NCBI GenBank assembly: GCA_963794605.1
Contig: CAWCEN010000002.1
Span: forward strand, 930,001-994,000
DNA: 64,000 bases
Direction: 5' to 3'
Source of the DNA: VAXT01 sp963794605
GTDB lineage: Bacteria; Actinomycetota; Thermoleophilia; Gaiellales; Gaiellaceae
The notes beneath the pieces are model-generated. The model had not been told where the DNA came from. It saw nothing but the letters and a program-made list of their open reading frames with translations, and did not search any database. The number at the start of each line of letters is the position of its first letter. Within the stretch, counting starts at the first letter, position 1. The translations under genes and the position numbers were made by a program. Of this stretch, positions 24,196 to 32,532 are shown one piece after another.

Positions 24196-25653
24196 ATGCG
24201 CCGACTTCCGTTCTCCCTCGTCCTGCTTGTGCTCGCCTCACTGGCATTCGCGGCGCGCGCTCCGGCTGCCCCGGGTGACGTCAAGTGGCGCTTCGAGGTC
24301 GCAGGGCAGTACATCCTCCAGCCGCCGGCCGTCGCACCGGACGGGAACGTTGCCGTTGTCGGCTCGTCGGGGCGGCTGTACTCGCTTACACCGGAGGGCG
24401 CGCTCAGGTGGTCGGTGCCGGGCGTCGGCGGCGATGGCGGACCCAGCATCGGCCCGGACGGGACCGTCTACGTCGGGACTGGGGAGCGCATCACCGCGGT
24501 CGCGCCGGACGGGACGATTCGCTGGACGTTCGTCGAGCCGACCAGCGGTCAAGGCGTGATCGCAGGACCAACGGTCGGCCCGGGCGGGAACGTCTACGTG
24601 ATCTCGGACTTCGGCGGCCTCGGGGCGTACGCGCTCTCACCCGCGGGGGAGCTCCTGTGGAGCAACTCCGGCGATCCGACCTTCATCGAGTACGGGCAAC
24701 TCGGGGCGGAGCTCGTCTTCGGCTCCGGGAGGCTCTTCGCGTCGTTCGACGAGTTCGGCGTCACTCAGAGCGCGATGATGTACGGGGTCACGCTCGGGGG
24801 GACGCAGGATTGGGCGGTCGCCGTGCCCGACGCGAACGACATCTTCATGCAGCGCCAGGCGCAGCCTGCGGTGGGTCCCGGCGGGAGCCTGTACCTGACC
24901 GGCCTGAACAGCCAGTCCGGGTGGTCACTGGTGCGCTTCGACCAGAACACGGGCTCGGTCGTCTGGACCTACACGCAGTCGCCGGCGAACGGAATGTCCC
25001 CGCCGTCCGTGGCGCCGGACGGCTCGATCTACCTCTCGCGGAGCCTCGGCTTCCTCGACGCGGTTACCCCGGGCGGCGACAACCGCTGGACGTACTTCGA
25101 CGGCTCGATCATCGACCAGCCTCGGGTGAGCCCGGATGGGAGCATCGTCGTCGCGGGGGATCGCCCGAACTTCGGCGAGCCTGGCCTGCTGCGTGGCTGG
25201 GATGCGGTCGATGGGACCCCCGCGTTCACGACCGAGCTGCCGACCGGAGACAGCGGATTCCAGATCGTCTACACGGCCCCGCGGTTCTCGGCGGACAGCT
25301 CGACGGCCTACGTCGGCACGGCCACGTTCGATCGGCCGGAGACATCGTTCGTCTACGCGGTCGAGCTCTCCGACGGAGGGCCGCCACCGCCTCCGCCACC
25401 TCCGCCTCCGCCGCCTCCGCCAGTCCCGCCACCTCCGCCTCCTCCCGGGGCGACCTGTCGGGTACCGAAGGTCGTGGGACGAACCCTCTCGACGGCTCGT
25501 CGGCTGGTTCGCCGCAGCCACTGCGCAGTGGGCCGGGTCAGTAGGACGAGGTCAGGCAAGCCGCGCGGCAAGGTGATCGCCCAGAGCCCGCGCGCAGGCG
25601 CGAGACGAGCGGCGGGAGCTCGTGTGAGCCTCGTGATCAGCCGCGGTCGCTAA
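24196..25653 (+). CDS. Secreted PQQ-type beta-propeller protein with polyproline linker and PASTA domain
   Basis: The product has a signal peptide (MRRLPFSLVLLVLASLAFAARA), then about 390 residues of PQQ/quinoprotein-like beta-propeller repeats (recurring VAPDGxxYV and GPDGTVYVG blades), an uninterrupted run of prolines and a C-terminal PASTA domain bounded by two cysteines (CRVPKVVGRTLSTARRL and SHCAVG). PASTA domains bind peptidoglycan, so the propeller is probably displayed at the cell wall. The frame is open from ATG 24115, which has a stronger RBS but would put 27 residues before the signal peptide; 24196 is preferred. The same linker-PASTA module ends the GH25 gene at 58625. Confidence 0.78.
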   Translation: MRRLPFSLVLLVLASLAFAARAPAAPGDVKWRFEVAGQYILQPPAVAPDGNVAVVGSSGRLYSLTPEGALRWSVPGVGGDGGPSIGPDGTVYVGTGERITAVAPDGTIRWTFVEPTSGQGVIAGPTVGPGGNVYVISDFGGLGAYALSPAGELLWSNSGDPTFIEYGQLGAELVFGSGRLFASFDEFGVTQSAMMYGVTLGGTQDWAVAVPDANDIFMQRQAQPAVGPGGSLYLTGLNSQSGWSLVRFDQNTGSVVWTYTQSPANGMSPPSVAPDGSIYLSRSLGFLDAVTPGGDNRWTYFDGSIIDQPRVSPDGSIVVAGDRPNFGEPGLLRGWDAVDGTPAFTTELPTGDSGFQIVYTAPRFSADSSTAYVGTATFDRPETSFVYAVELSDGGPPPPPPPPPPPPPPVPPPPPPPGATCRVPKVVGRTLSTARRLVRRSHCAVGRVSRTRSGKPRGKVIAQSPRAGARRAAGARVSLVISRGR

Positions 25654-25692
25654 CCGCTGCCGAACAAGAGAACGCCAGCAGCGCGATCCACC

Positions 25693-26520
25693 TCAGCGCA
25701 GCAGGCGCGACAGCCTCCGGTCCTTCAACACCCGACCTCCCGTCTGACAATCGGGGCAGTAGTAGATCGTGTGCTCTTCGAAGTCGACCTGCGCGATCGG
25801 CGTGCCACAGACGTAGCACGGCTCACCGAGCTTCTTGTGGACGCGGTACGTCCGCGCGTCGTTCGCACCACGCTCGCGCAGCTCGAGGCCGCGTTCGAGC
25901 TCCGACTGAATCGCATCTGCGAGCTGCTGAACCTGGGCCCCGTCGACGTCGCGGGACAGCGCGTATGGCGACAGCTGAGCCGCATGGAGGATCTCGTTCG
26001 CCCACGCGCGGCCGATCCCTGCGATCACGCGCTGGTCGCGAAGCAGCGAGTGCAGGCGCCGCGACTCGCCCGCGAGGATCTCGCCCAACTGGGCCGCGTC
26101 GACCTCGTTCGCCTCCGGCCCAAGATGCCCGAGCTCGAGCTCGACGGCCTCGGGCGTGAGCAACCAGACGCCCGCGCGCTTCTTCTTTCCGGCCTCGGTC
26201 AGGATCAGCTCGGCACCGCCCTCGAAGGCGAGCCGGAACGCGGGCGTCTTCGGCCGCTTGGCGCCTGCGAGCAGGTACTTCAAGCGTCCCGCGGTCATCA
26301 GATGCACGAGCAGGACGAGCTCGCCGTCCTCGGTTGAAAAGAGGAGTCGCTTCGCGCGCCGCTCAGCGCCCGAGAGCCGCCGGCCATCGAGCGCGGACAA
26401 GGGCGGGTCGAACGTCTTCAGCGTCGCGATGTGCGCAGGCCCCGCCTTCGCGATCGGGAACGCCGAGACGGGGCCGTCGAGCTCACGCCGCCATGCCTCC
26501 ATTTCAGGGAGTTCCGGCAC
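25693..26520 (-). CDS. fpg: Fpg/Nei-family DNA glycosylase
   Basis: The 275-residue enzyme starts MPELPEME (GTG at 26520), giving the catalytic N-terminal Pro2 and Glu3 of Fpg/Nei glycosylases. The helix-two-turn-helix with GIGRAWANEIL and a C-terminal zinc finger (CYVC...CPDC) are intact. Fpg/Nei enzymes remove oxidised bases and nick the AP site. The motif LLVHLMTAGRL replaces the common HLGMTG, so it belongs to an actinobacterial Fpg-like subgroup whose preferred lesion is not certain. Confidence 0.88.
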   Translation of the reverse strand: MPELPEMEAWRRELDGPVSAFPIAKAGPAHIATLKTFDPPLSALDGRRLSGAERRAKRLLFSTEDGELVLLVHLMTAGRLKYLLAGAKRPKTPAFRLAFEGGAELILTEAGKKKRAGVWLLTPEAVELELGHLGPEANEVDAAQLGEILAGESRRLHSLLRDQRVIAGIGRAWANEILHAAQLSPYALSRDVDGAQVQQLADAIQSELERGLELRERGANDARTYRVHKKLGEPCYVCGTPIAQVDFEEHTIYYCPDCQTGGRVLKDRRLSRLLR

Positions 26521-26752
26521 TAGTGCCCCTTGCAGTGATGCCGCCGAGCTCCTGCGTCGCGAGCCTCAGGCGCCGACTCGTCGGCGCCGACCGAAAGAGG
26601 ACGTGCCGGCTTTGCCGGCGCGTCCTCTCAGTCCAGAGGCCGCACTCGCTCGAAGGCAATACTGAATGAAGTCTTGGTGAGAGCGAGGGTGGACTCTGGC
26701 GCCGCGTGATCGCGGGCCAGGGGCCGGTATGCATTGCTGGAAGGGGCACTTA
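26521..26752. repeat. MITE-like element with imperfect 20-bp terminal inverted repeats
   Basis: Bases 26522-26541 and 26731-26750 are inverted repeats matching at 17 of 20 positions (outer 10 bases identical: AGTGCCCCTT). They enclose about 190 bases with no gene and a strong inner hairpin (26597-26627). The element fills almost all of the gap between the divergent fpg and asparaginase genes. No clear target-site duplication is visible, so the mobile nature is unproven. Confidence 0.4.
26597..26627. repeat. REP-like palindrome, type A
   Basis: A 14-bp stem (26597-26610 with 26614-26627, one G-T wobble) around a TTT loop. The GGCTTTGCC apex and GRGGAcG base are shared with the palindromes at 28913-28939 and 29454-29480, which suggests one repeat family. 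Confidence 0.55.
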
Positions 26753-26765
26753 AAGTCTCGTTGTC

Positions 26766-27623
26766 ATGGCTGAGCCGATCAGGGTAACCATGCTCCGCGC
26801 CGAGACCGTCGAGTCCGCGCATCGCGTCCACGCCGTCGCCGTCCGGGATGGACAGGTCGTCGCGTCTGCAGGAGATCCTGAATTGGTCACCTTCATGCGC
26901 TCCGCCGCGAAGCCGGTCCAGGCGCTGCCGCTCGCGCGCGCGCGTGAGGACCTCGACGACCGAGATCTCGCGATCGCATCTGCCTCCCATCTGGCCGACG
27001 CGCAGCAGCTCGAGGCCGTCCAAGCGCTCCTCGCGAAGGCGCCGGCCACCGAGGACGACCTCGAGTGCGGGCCGTTCGAGGGCTCGAAGCTGAAGCACAA
27101 CTGCTCCGGCAAGCACGCCGGGATGCTCGCGCTGTGCCGCGCACAGGGCTGGCCGACGGAGGGCTACCGCTTGCCCGACCACCCGTGTCAGCAGGCGGGC
27201 CTCGCCGAGGTCGCGCGCCTGGCCGGCACGGACGAGATCGAAACCGGGATCGACGGCTGCGGCGTCCTCACGTTCGCGCTGCCGCTCAGCCGCATCGCCG
27301 TCGCGTTCGGCAGCGTCGACGGCCGGGTCGCCGACGCGATGCGCGCGCACCCCGAGCTGATCCGCGGTCCCCGCGCCGCGGACACCAACGTCATGCAGGC
27401 GTTTCCGGGCTGGATCTCGAAGGGCGGAGCCGAAGCGCTCCTGTGCGCGGCCTCACCGGACGGCCTCTCGCTCGCGCTTAAGGTCGAGGACGGCACACAG
27501 CGCGCACTCCGCCCCGCGCTAGGAGCGTTCCTGACCGAGCTCGACCTCGACGGCTCGGCCTTCGGACCGACACCAGTTGGCAACAGTCGAAACGAAGTGG
27601 TGGGCGAAGTGCGAGTGTCCTGA
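26766..27623 (+). CDS. Asparaginase (Rhizobium ReAV-type, asparaginase II family)
   Basis: This 285-residue enzyme has the motifs of the class 3 asparaginases: RSAAKPVQALPL (SxxK, the proposed nucleophile region), HNCSGKHAGMLA and GIDGCGVLTFALPL, with the cysteine expected at the metal site. These enzymes hydrolyse L-asparagine to aspartate and ammonia and are unrelated to the bacterial type I and II fold. It is cytoplasmic. It lies upstream of the primary sigma factor gene with 128 bases between. Confidence 0.85.
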   Translation: MAEPIRVTMLRAETVESAHRVHAVAVRDGQVVASAGDPELVTFMRSAAKPVQALPLARAREDLDDRDLAIASASHLADAQQLEAVQALLAKAPATEDDLECGPFEGSKLKHNCSGKHAGMLALCRAQGWPTEGYRLPDHPCQQAGLAEVARLAGTDEIETGIDGCGVLTFALPLSRIAVAFGSVDGRVADAMRAHPELIRGPRAADTNVMQAFPGWISKGGAEALLCAASPDGLSLALKVEDGTQRALRPALGAFLTELDLDGSAFGPTPVGNSRNEVVGEVRVS

Positions 27624-27751
27624 AAACTTTTCTTCACAAGGCTGTGGATAGGTGTTAAGTTCCGAGCCGCCGCGAGGCTGAGCCGGAGGCAATGTGAACC
27701 GGCTCTTTGCGTTCCTGGGTCCCCGTCCCCCTAGAGCGAAAGAGAGGTCCA

Positions 27752-28846
27752 TTGCTCACAGTCGACATCTCCCTCCCGGACGTCGAAGAACTGCACAAGC
27801 TTGTACAGGACGGAACAGAAAAAGGCTTTCTCACCTACGACGAGATCGTCGCGGGGCTCGAGGACGTCGACCTCTCAAAAGAACAGATCGAGGACTTCTA
27901 CACGTACCTCATCGACCACTCGATCGAGCTGCACGAAGGGGAGCAGCACAAGCACCCGCCGCACGAGCAGCCGGCCCTGGCCGAGGAGGAGAAGGGGCCG
28001 AAGCTCGATCTCTCCGTCGAGCCCTCACTCGACTCGCTCAGGCTCTATCTGCGTGAGATCGGGAAAGTCCCGCTGCTGACCGCGGACCAGGAGGTCTACC
28101 TGGCGAAGCGGATCGAGCGCGGGGACATGGCCGCGAAGACCCACATGATCGAGGCCAACCTGCGGCTCGTGGTCTCGATCGCGAAGTCGTACCTCGGCCG
28201 CGGGCTCTCGTTCCTCGACCTGATCCAGGAGGGCTCGCTCGGGCTCATCCGCGCGGTCGAGAAGTTCGACTACCGCAAGGGCTACAAGTTCTCGACATAC
28301 GCGACTTGGTGGATCCGGCAGGCGGTCACGCGCGCGATCGCCGACAAGGCGCGCACGATCCGGATCCCGGTGCACATGGTCGAGAAGCTGAACAAGGTCG
28401 TGCACATCGAGCGGCAGCTCGTCCAGCGGCTCGGCCGCGAGCCGCAGCCCGACGAGATCGCCCTCGAGCTCGAGATGACGACCGAGGAGGTGCGCGAGAT
28501 CCTGCGGATGGCGCAGCTCCCCGTCTCGCTCGAGAAGCCGATCGGCGAAGAGGAGGAGTCGGAACTCGGCGACTTCGTCCAGGACGAGCAGGCCGAGTCG
28601 CCGTTCGACACCGCCTCGTTGCAGCTGCGGCGGGAGGACATCGACAAGGCGCTCGACTCCCTCCCGGAGCGCGAGCGGAAGGTGATCGAGCTTCGCTTCG
28701 GGCTCACCGGCGCTCAGCCGTGCACGCTCGAGGAGGTCGGTCGGGCGTTCGGTGTCACCCGTGAGCGGATCCGTCAGATCGAGAACAACACGCTGAAGCG
28801 GCTCGAGACCCTGCCGGAGGCGCAGGGCCTCCGCGACTGCAGCTGA
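27752..28846 (+). CDS. rpoD: Primary RNA polymerase sigma factor (RpoD/SigA type)
   Basis: The 364-residue protein has an N-terminal helical region 1.1-like domain (1-55), region 1.2 (SLDSLRLYLREIGKVPLLT), region 2 with the -10 recognition helix (YKFSTYATWWIRQAVTRAIAD), region 3, and region 4 with the -35 helix (TLEEVGRAFGVTRERIRQIENNTLKRL). All regions match a housekeeping sigma-70. TTG at 27752 is chosen for the AGAGAGG site just upstream; a TTG at 27707 is also in frame. A REP-like element begins at the stop codon. Confidence 0.94.
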   Translation: MLTVDISLPDVEELHKLVQDGTEKGFLTYDEIVAGLEDVDLSKEQIEDFYTYLIDHSIELHEGEQHKHPPHEQPALAEEEKGPKLDLSVEPSLDSLRLYLREIGKVPLLTADQEVYLAKRIERGDMAAKTHMIEANLRLVVSIAKSYLGRGLSFLDLIQEGSLGLIRAVEKFDYRKGYKFSTYATWWIRQAVTRAIADKARTIRIPVHMVEKLNKVVHIERQLVQRLGREPQPDEIALELEMTTEEVREILRMAQLPVSLEKPIGEEEESELGDFVQDEQAESPFDTASLQLRREDIDKALDSLPERERKVIELRFGLTGAQPCTLEEVGRAFGVTRERIRQIENNTLKRLETLPEAQGLRDCS

Positions 28847-28939
28847 AGAAAGTCCGGCGCGCTGCGCGCGCCATGACGACTTTCTTCAGATGCCTCGGCC
28901 AGGCGTCATTGAGCGGACGCGGGCAGAGCCCGCATCCGC
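28845..28939 (+). repeat. Two-hairpin REP-like element, copy 1
   Basis: Hairpin B (28845-28887) has arms GAAGAAAGTC and GACTTTCTTC around a GC-rich inner stem. Hairpin A (28913-28939) has arms GCGGACGCGGGC and GCCCGCATCCGC. The first overlaps the rpoD stop codon. The reverse complement of hairpin B matches the copy at 29509-29551 at 42 of 43 positions, and hairpin A recurs at 29454-29480, so the composite unit is repeated in inverse orientation. It may also act as the rpoD terminator. Confidence 0.75.
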
Positions 28940-28945
28940 GGCGGG

Positions 28946-29163
28946 CTAGGTAGCGGCTGGGACCTTGAAAGCGTCGGCTCGCCTTGTCTGTCGCCAGATC
29001 CAAACTGACCCAGCAAGAGCGGCCAATGACGCCGCGAGTCCGTAGAGAGAAAGTCGACCACCTGGTCGACGCGTGAAGGCGGCTCCTGACCGTCGAACCG
29101 ATACGTCGTCGGCCCCCAGCTGAACATGAACCAGACGTTGGCCGATGCCCACGCGCCGCTCAC
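28946..29163 (-). pseudogene. Frameshifted small membrane protein
   Basis: One minus-strand frame encodes VSGAWASANVWFMFSWGPTTYRFDG and then loses protein character. The next frame picks up with RRPGGRLSLYGLAASLAALAGSVWIW and a charged end at 28946. Together they would make a two-helix protein of about 80 residues broken near 29070. No ATG is found at the 5' end; upstream in-frame codons read STHAFIVLV without a start. The product is unrecognised. Confidence 0.4.
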
Positions 29164-29208
29164 GACGAGGACGATGAACGCGTGAGTACTCCCACGGCCT
29201 GGGCGTAA

Positions 29209-29370
29209 CTACTCGGGCGTTTGTTCACTTTCGGCGCGCTCGAACGGAACGAACAGCCTGCAGTGCGGGCACTTGAAGCCCTGGCGGTTCTCGTCTGCGC
29301 CGATCAGCTCACCGCGGAACGACTTCTTGCAGTGCGGGCAGACGACGTCGTACTTCGGAGCGGCAGGCAT
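29209..29370 (-). CDS. Small zinc-ribbon protein
   Basis: This 53-residue protein, starting at ATG 29370, has two CPHC knuckles (C11-P-H-C14 and C34-P-H-C37), the layout of a four-cysteine zinc ribbon. The N-terminus MPAAPKYDVVCPHCKKSF and the tail PFERAESEQTPE are otherwise plain. The function is not known; such ribbons often bind nucleic acids or proteins. It is followed on the minus strand by the broken membrane protein gene. No clear Shine-Dalgarno is seen. Confidence 0.7.
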   Translation of the reverse strand: MPAAPKYDVVCPHCKKSFRGELIGADENRQGFKCPHCRLFVPFERAESEQTPE

Positions 29371-29453
29371 GCGATCGAAAGTAGCAGCACACCTTCAGAC
29401 CGGTCGCCGAGCCGTAGAGCCTTCCGCGAAATGGGAGGCCGAGACGATCGGCC

Positions 29454-29551
29454 GCGGATGCGGGCTTTGCCCGCGTCCGCTCTCGTGCGCAGGGCCAGAA
29501 CGCACCCCGAAGAAAGTCGTCATGGCGCGCGAAGCGCGCCGGACTTTCTTC
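29454..29551 (-). repeat. Two-hairpin REP-like element, copy 2 (inverted)
   Basis: Hairpin A (29454-29480, arms GCGGATGCGGGC and GCCCGCGTCCGC, loop TTT) and hairpin B (29509-29551) repeat copy 1 in the opposite orientation. Spacing between hairpins is 28 bases here and 25 in copy 1, and the spacer sequence is not conserved. Hairpin B ends 3 bases from the stop codon of the lipoprotein gene at 29554, mirroring the position of copy 1 at rpoD. Confidence 0.75.
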
Positions 29552-29553
29552 GG

Positions 29554-29994
29554 CTAAGGGCAGCGGCCGCCTCGGTAAGCGCGCGTAGCGGCGCCGTTCA
29601 GCACCCAACGCCAGTTCGAGCCGACCTCGACCTCGTGGTTGACGAACGTCGTCGCCCCGCCGTCCGAGGAGGTCAGGCGGACGCGCACGGCCTTCGCCGG
29701 GACGCTGCCGGAGCCGGGGATGTCGACCGGATCGTCGTAGACGTCGAGGATGTCAATCGAGTCGAGTCCGCCGAGGGCGGCTCTGCGCGTGCAGGCGACA
29801 AACCGGCTCCGCGGGACGATGCGCTGGTAGGCGGGATGGAGCGTCGCGTACGCTGGGTCGAGGCGGCCGTTGTAGAGGTTGTAGAGGAAGCGCACCTGCG
29901 CTAGGCCGGCCGGAGTGCGCCCGGGATCTTCTTCGCCGCCGCAGCCGGCGACCAGAACCACGGCTGCGATCGCAGCCACGAACAGGCGAAGCAT
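29554..29994 (-). CDS. Putative lipoprotein
   Basis: This 146-residue protein starts with a lipoprotein signal peptide (MLRLFVAAIAAVVLVAGC, lipobox LVAGC with Cys18), followed by a Gly/Glu linker and a compact domain with an NTF2-like feel (LYNLYNGRLDPAYATLHPAYQRIVP). Two further cysteines could pair. I recognise no named family. It is a monocistronic gene between a REP-like element and the amino-acid transporter operon. Confidence 0.7.
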   Translation of the reverse strand: MLRLFVAAIAAVVLVAGCGGEEDPGRTPAGLAQVRFLYNLYNGRLDPAYATLHPAYQRIVPRSRFVACTRRAALGGLDSIDILDVYDDPVDIPGSGSVPAKAVRVRLTSSDGGATTFVNHEVEVGSNWRWVLNGAATRAYRGGRCP

Positions 29995-30067
29995 CGCCTC
30001 ATCTTCCCGGATGCCGCGGACCTCGCCTCATTGAAGCCCGGGCGGAAAACGTCTATAACCGCTGCAA

Positions 30068-30880
30068 GTGAACGTACAGGCGGCTGCGGTGGAGGGTGAG
30101 CACGTCGTTCGCGCCGAAGGTGTCCGCAAGAGCTTCGGCGAGAACGTCGTACTCGAAGGCATCGACCTGTCCGTGTCCGCGGGCGAGACGCTCGTCGTGA
30201 TCGGCCCCAGCGGGAGTGGGAAGAGCACGCTCCTGCGCTGCATCAACCTGCTCGAGCCGATCGACAGCGGGCGCATCTGGCTCCAGGGCGAGGAGATCAC
30301 CGCCAAAGGGGTCAAGGTCGCCCAGATCCGGCAGCGGATTGGGATCGTCTTCCAGCAGTTCAACCTCTTCCCGCACCTGAAGGCGATCGACAACGTAACG
30401 CTCGCGGCGCGCCGCGTCCGCCACATGTCCCGCCGCGAGGCCGAGTCGCGGGCGCTCGAGCTTCTCGAGAGCGTCGGGCTCCAGGACAAGGCACAGCAGC
30501 ACCCGCATCAGCTCTCGGGCGGACAGCAGCAGCGTGTGGCGATCGCCAGGGCCTTGATGATGGAGCCGCGCGTCGTCCTCTTCGACGAGGTCACGTCCGC
30601 GCTCGACCCCGAGCTCGTCGGCGAGGTGCTCGTCGTCATGCGCGATCTCGCCGAGACGGGGATGACGATGGTCGTCGTCACGCACGAGATGCAGTTCGCC
30701 CGTGAGGTCGGAGACCGCCTGGTCTTCATGGACGAAGGGCGGATCGTGGAGGAGGGAATCCCAACCGAAGTGCTCGACCGGCCGAAACAGGAACGCACGA
30801 AGCGATTTCTGCGCCGCTCTTTGCAAATGGCGCATTCCCTGGAAGAATTGTCGATTACAAACGAGGGAGAGGTGGAATGA
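30068..30880 (+). CDS. glnQ: Polar amino-acid ABC transporter ATP-binding protein (GlnQ type)
   Basis: This 270-residue ATPase has Walker A GPSGSGKST, the signature LSGGQQQR, Walker B VVLFDEVTSALDPE and the H-loop VVTHEMQFAREV, all with the wording typical of polar amino-acid importers. GTG 30068 is the likely start. Its stop overlaps the binding-protein gene in ATGA at 30877. With the next three genes it makes a complete importer. Confidence 0.94.
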   Translation: MNVQAAAVEGEHVVRAEGVRKSFGENVVLEGIDLSVSAGETLVVIGPSGSGKSTLLRCINLLEPIDSGRIWLQGEEITAKGVKVAQIRQRIGIVFQQFNLFPHLKAIDNVTLAARRVRHMSRREAESRALELLESVGLQDKAQQHPHQLSGGQQQRVAIARALMMEPRVVLFDEVTSALDPELVGEVLVVMRDLAETGMTMVVVTHEMQFAREVGDRLVFMDEGRIVEEGIPTEVLDRPKQERTKRFLRRSLQMAHSLEELSITNEGEVE

Positions 30881-31803
30881 AACGACTATTTGTACTTACG
30901 ATCGTCGTCGGGCTCGTCGTTGCCGCTGCGGTGGCCGCGACGTTCGGTTCGGCTGCACCCAGCCGGGGCGTGTCACCGCAGGCGAAGCTGCCGCCGAAGC
31001 CAAAGCTCCCGGCTCTGCCCGCGGCGGTCAAGGCCCGCGGCAAGTGGCAGATCGGGGTCAAATGCGACACCCCGCCGTTCGGCTGGCAGGACACGAGCGG
31101 CAAGAACCGCGGTTACGACGTCGAGGTCGCGCGCCAGTTCGCGAAGTGGGCGTTCGGCTCGACGAGCAAGGTCGAGTTCACGTGCGTCACGACTGCGAGT
31201 CGCATCGGCACGCTCACGGCGGGGCGGGTCGACATCATCATCTCGACGCTCACGTGGACGGCCGACCGCGAGCGGACGATCGACTTCTCGGTGCCCTACT
31301 ACAACGCGACCGGGCGGCTGCTCGTCAAGAACAACGTCACCGTCGGCAAGCTCGCCACATGGATGCCGAGCAAGAAGCTCGTGTCCACGTCGGGCTCGAT
31401 CTACGACCGGTGGATCAAGAACTGCTTCAAGAACACGACCTTCCAGGTCGTCTCGAGCCCTGCCGGCGGCGTGCTGGCGGTGAAGAACGACCAGGCCGAC
31501 GCGATGATGTACGACGATGCGTTCCTCGTCGGCGTGGCGGCGAACGACAGCTCGATGAAGCTGACCTCGAACATCTTCCTCAAGGTTCCGTGGGGAATCG
31601 GGATCCGGAAGAACGAGGCGGACATGAAGCGTTGGGTCGATGCCGCGGTCCGCGGCATGAGGAGCCGCGACATGTTCTGGTCGATCCTCAAGCGGACGAT
31701 CCCCAGGCGGTTCTGGAAGGGGTTCAAGACGAACGCTCCGAGCCCGAGGATCAAGCTGCAATACCCGCGCGCGGATCCGCCGGAGAACAACTGCCCTAGC
31801 TAG
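30877..31803 (+). CDS. Amino-acid ABC transporter substrate-binding protein
   Basis: The 308-residue product has a Sec signal peptide (about 1-28, no lipobox) and a type II periplasmic binding fold of the SBP_bac_3 family: GVKCDTPPFGWQD, GYDVEVARQFAKWAF, the Arg-containing RVDIIISTLTWTADRERTIDFSVPYY and the second lobe strand. It captures the substrate outside the membrane. Without a lipobox it may be held by another means. A strong terminator follows, so its message should exceed that of the permeases. The amino-acid specificity is not readable. Confidence 0.9.
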   Translation: MKRLFVLTIVVGLVVAAAVAATFGSAAPSRGVSPQAKLPPKPKLPALPAAVKARGKWQIGVKCDTPPFGWQDTSGKNRGYDVEVARQFAKWAFGSTSKVEFTCVTTASRIGTLTAGRVDIIISTLTWTADRERTIDFSVPYYNATGRLLVKNNVTVGKLATWMPSKKLVSTSGSIYDRWIKNCFKNTTFQVVSSPAGGVLAVKNDQADAMMYDDAFLVGVAANDSSMKLTSNIFLKVPWGIGIRKNEADMKRWVDAAVRGMRSRDMFWSILKRTIPRRFWKGFKTNAPSPRIKLQYPRADPPENNCPS

Positions 31804-31810
31804 ACAGGCT

Positions 31811-31848
31811 CACGAACGGCCGCCCTCCGGGGCGGCCGTTCGTGTTTT
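31811..31848 (+). terminator. Intrinsic terminator between binding-protein and permease genes
   Basis: A perfect 15-bp stem (31811-31825 with 31830-31844), 4-base loop and TTTT (31845-31848), placed 7 bases after the binding-protein stop and 10 bases before the first permease start. It probably works as a partial terminator that gives more binding protein than permease. Confidence 0.85.
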
Positions 31849-31857
31849 CATCGCGCA

Positions 31858-32532
31858 GTGAGAATCCTCGCCTCGTTCGAGTGGTCCGTAATCTGGGACA
31901 ACCGCGGCCCGCTCTGGGACGGCTTCAAGAACACGATCAAGGCGGGCGTGGTCGGGATCGTCCTCGCGTACGTGATCGGCCTCGTCCTCGGCGCCGTGCG
32001 CGCCCACCGGATCCCGGCGCTCAACCAGCTGGCCGCGACGTACGTCGAGATCATCCGCAACACGCCGATCCTCGTCCAGATCTTCTTCATCTACTTCGGG
32101 CTGCCGGTGCTCGGCTTCCATCTCGAAACGTTCACGGTCGCCTGGCTCGCGATCACGATCTGGGGCGGCGCCTTCATGACGGAAAACTTCCGCGCGGGCT
32201 TCGAGGCCGTTCCGGAGCGGCTCACCGAAGCCGGCTACGCGCTCGGCTTCACGCCACTGAAGACCTTCCTCAACGTGACGCTCCCAATCGGCGGGCGGAT
32301 CGCGCTGCCGTCGACGATCAACACCGCGATCTCGGTGCTCAAGAACACATCATTGCTGCTGCTCATCGGATACCCGGAGTTGACGTACTACGCGAACAAC
32401 ATCCAATCGAACACGTTCCGGACGTTCGAGATGTTCTCCGCCCTCGCGGTCGCCTACCTCCTGATCGTGTGGACGCTCTCGGCGCTGATCCGCTTCCTCG
32501 AACGGCGCCTGGCGCTTCCGGAGGCGCTCTAG
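31858..32532 (+). CDS. Amino-acid ABC transporter permease (HisM/GltK type) 1
   Basis: This 224-residue permease has about five membrane helices and the EAA-type cytoplasmic loop (EAGYALGFTPLKTFLNVTLPIGGRIALPS), plus the family start region TYVEIIRNTPILVQIFFIYFG. GTG 31858 is the start. The next permease begins directly after its stop. The two are paralogues and form a heterodimer in polar amino-acid importers. Confidence 0.92.
   Translation: MRILASFEWSVIWDNRGPLWDGFKNTIKAGVVGIVLAYVIGLVLGAVRAHRIPALNQLAATYVEIIRNTPILVQIFFIYFGLPVLGFHLETFTVAWLAITIWGGAFMTENFRAGFEAVPERLTEAGYALGFTPLKTFLNVTLPIGGRIALPSTINTAISVLKNTSLLLLIGYPELTYYANNIQSNTFRTFEMFSALAVAYLLIVWTLSALIRFLERRLALPEAL

Noticed and set aside
27645..27665. 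TGTGGATAG, one base from a DnaA box, as a sign of a replication origin
   Set aside because: It is a single box with no cluster, no AT-rich unwinding region, and no dnaA or dnaN gene nearby.
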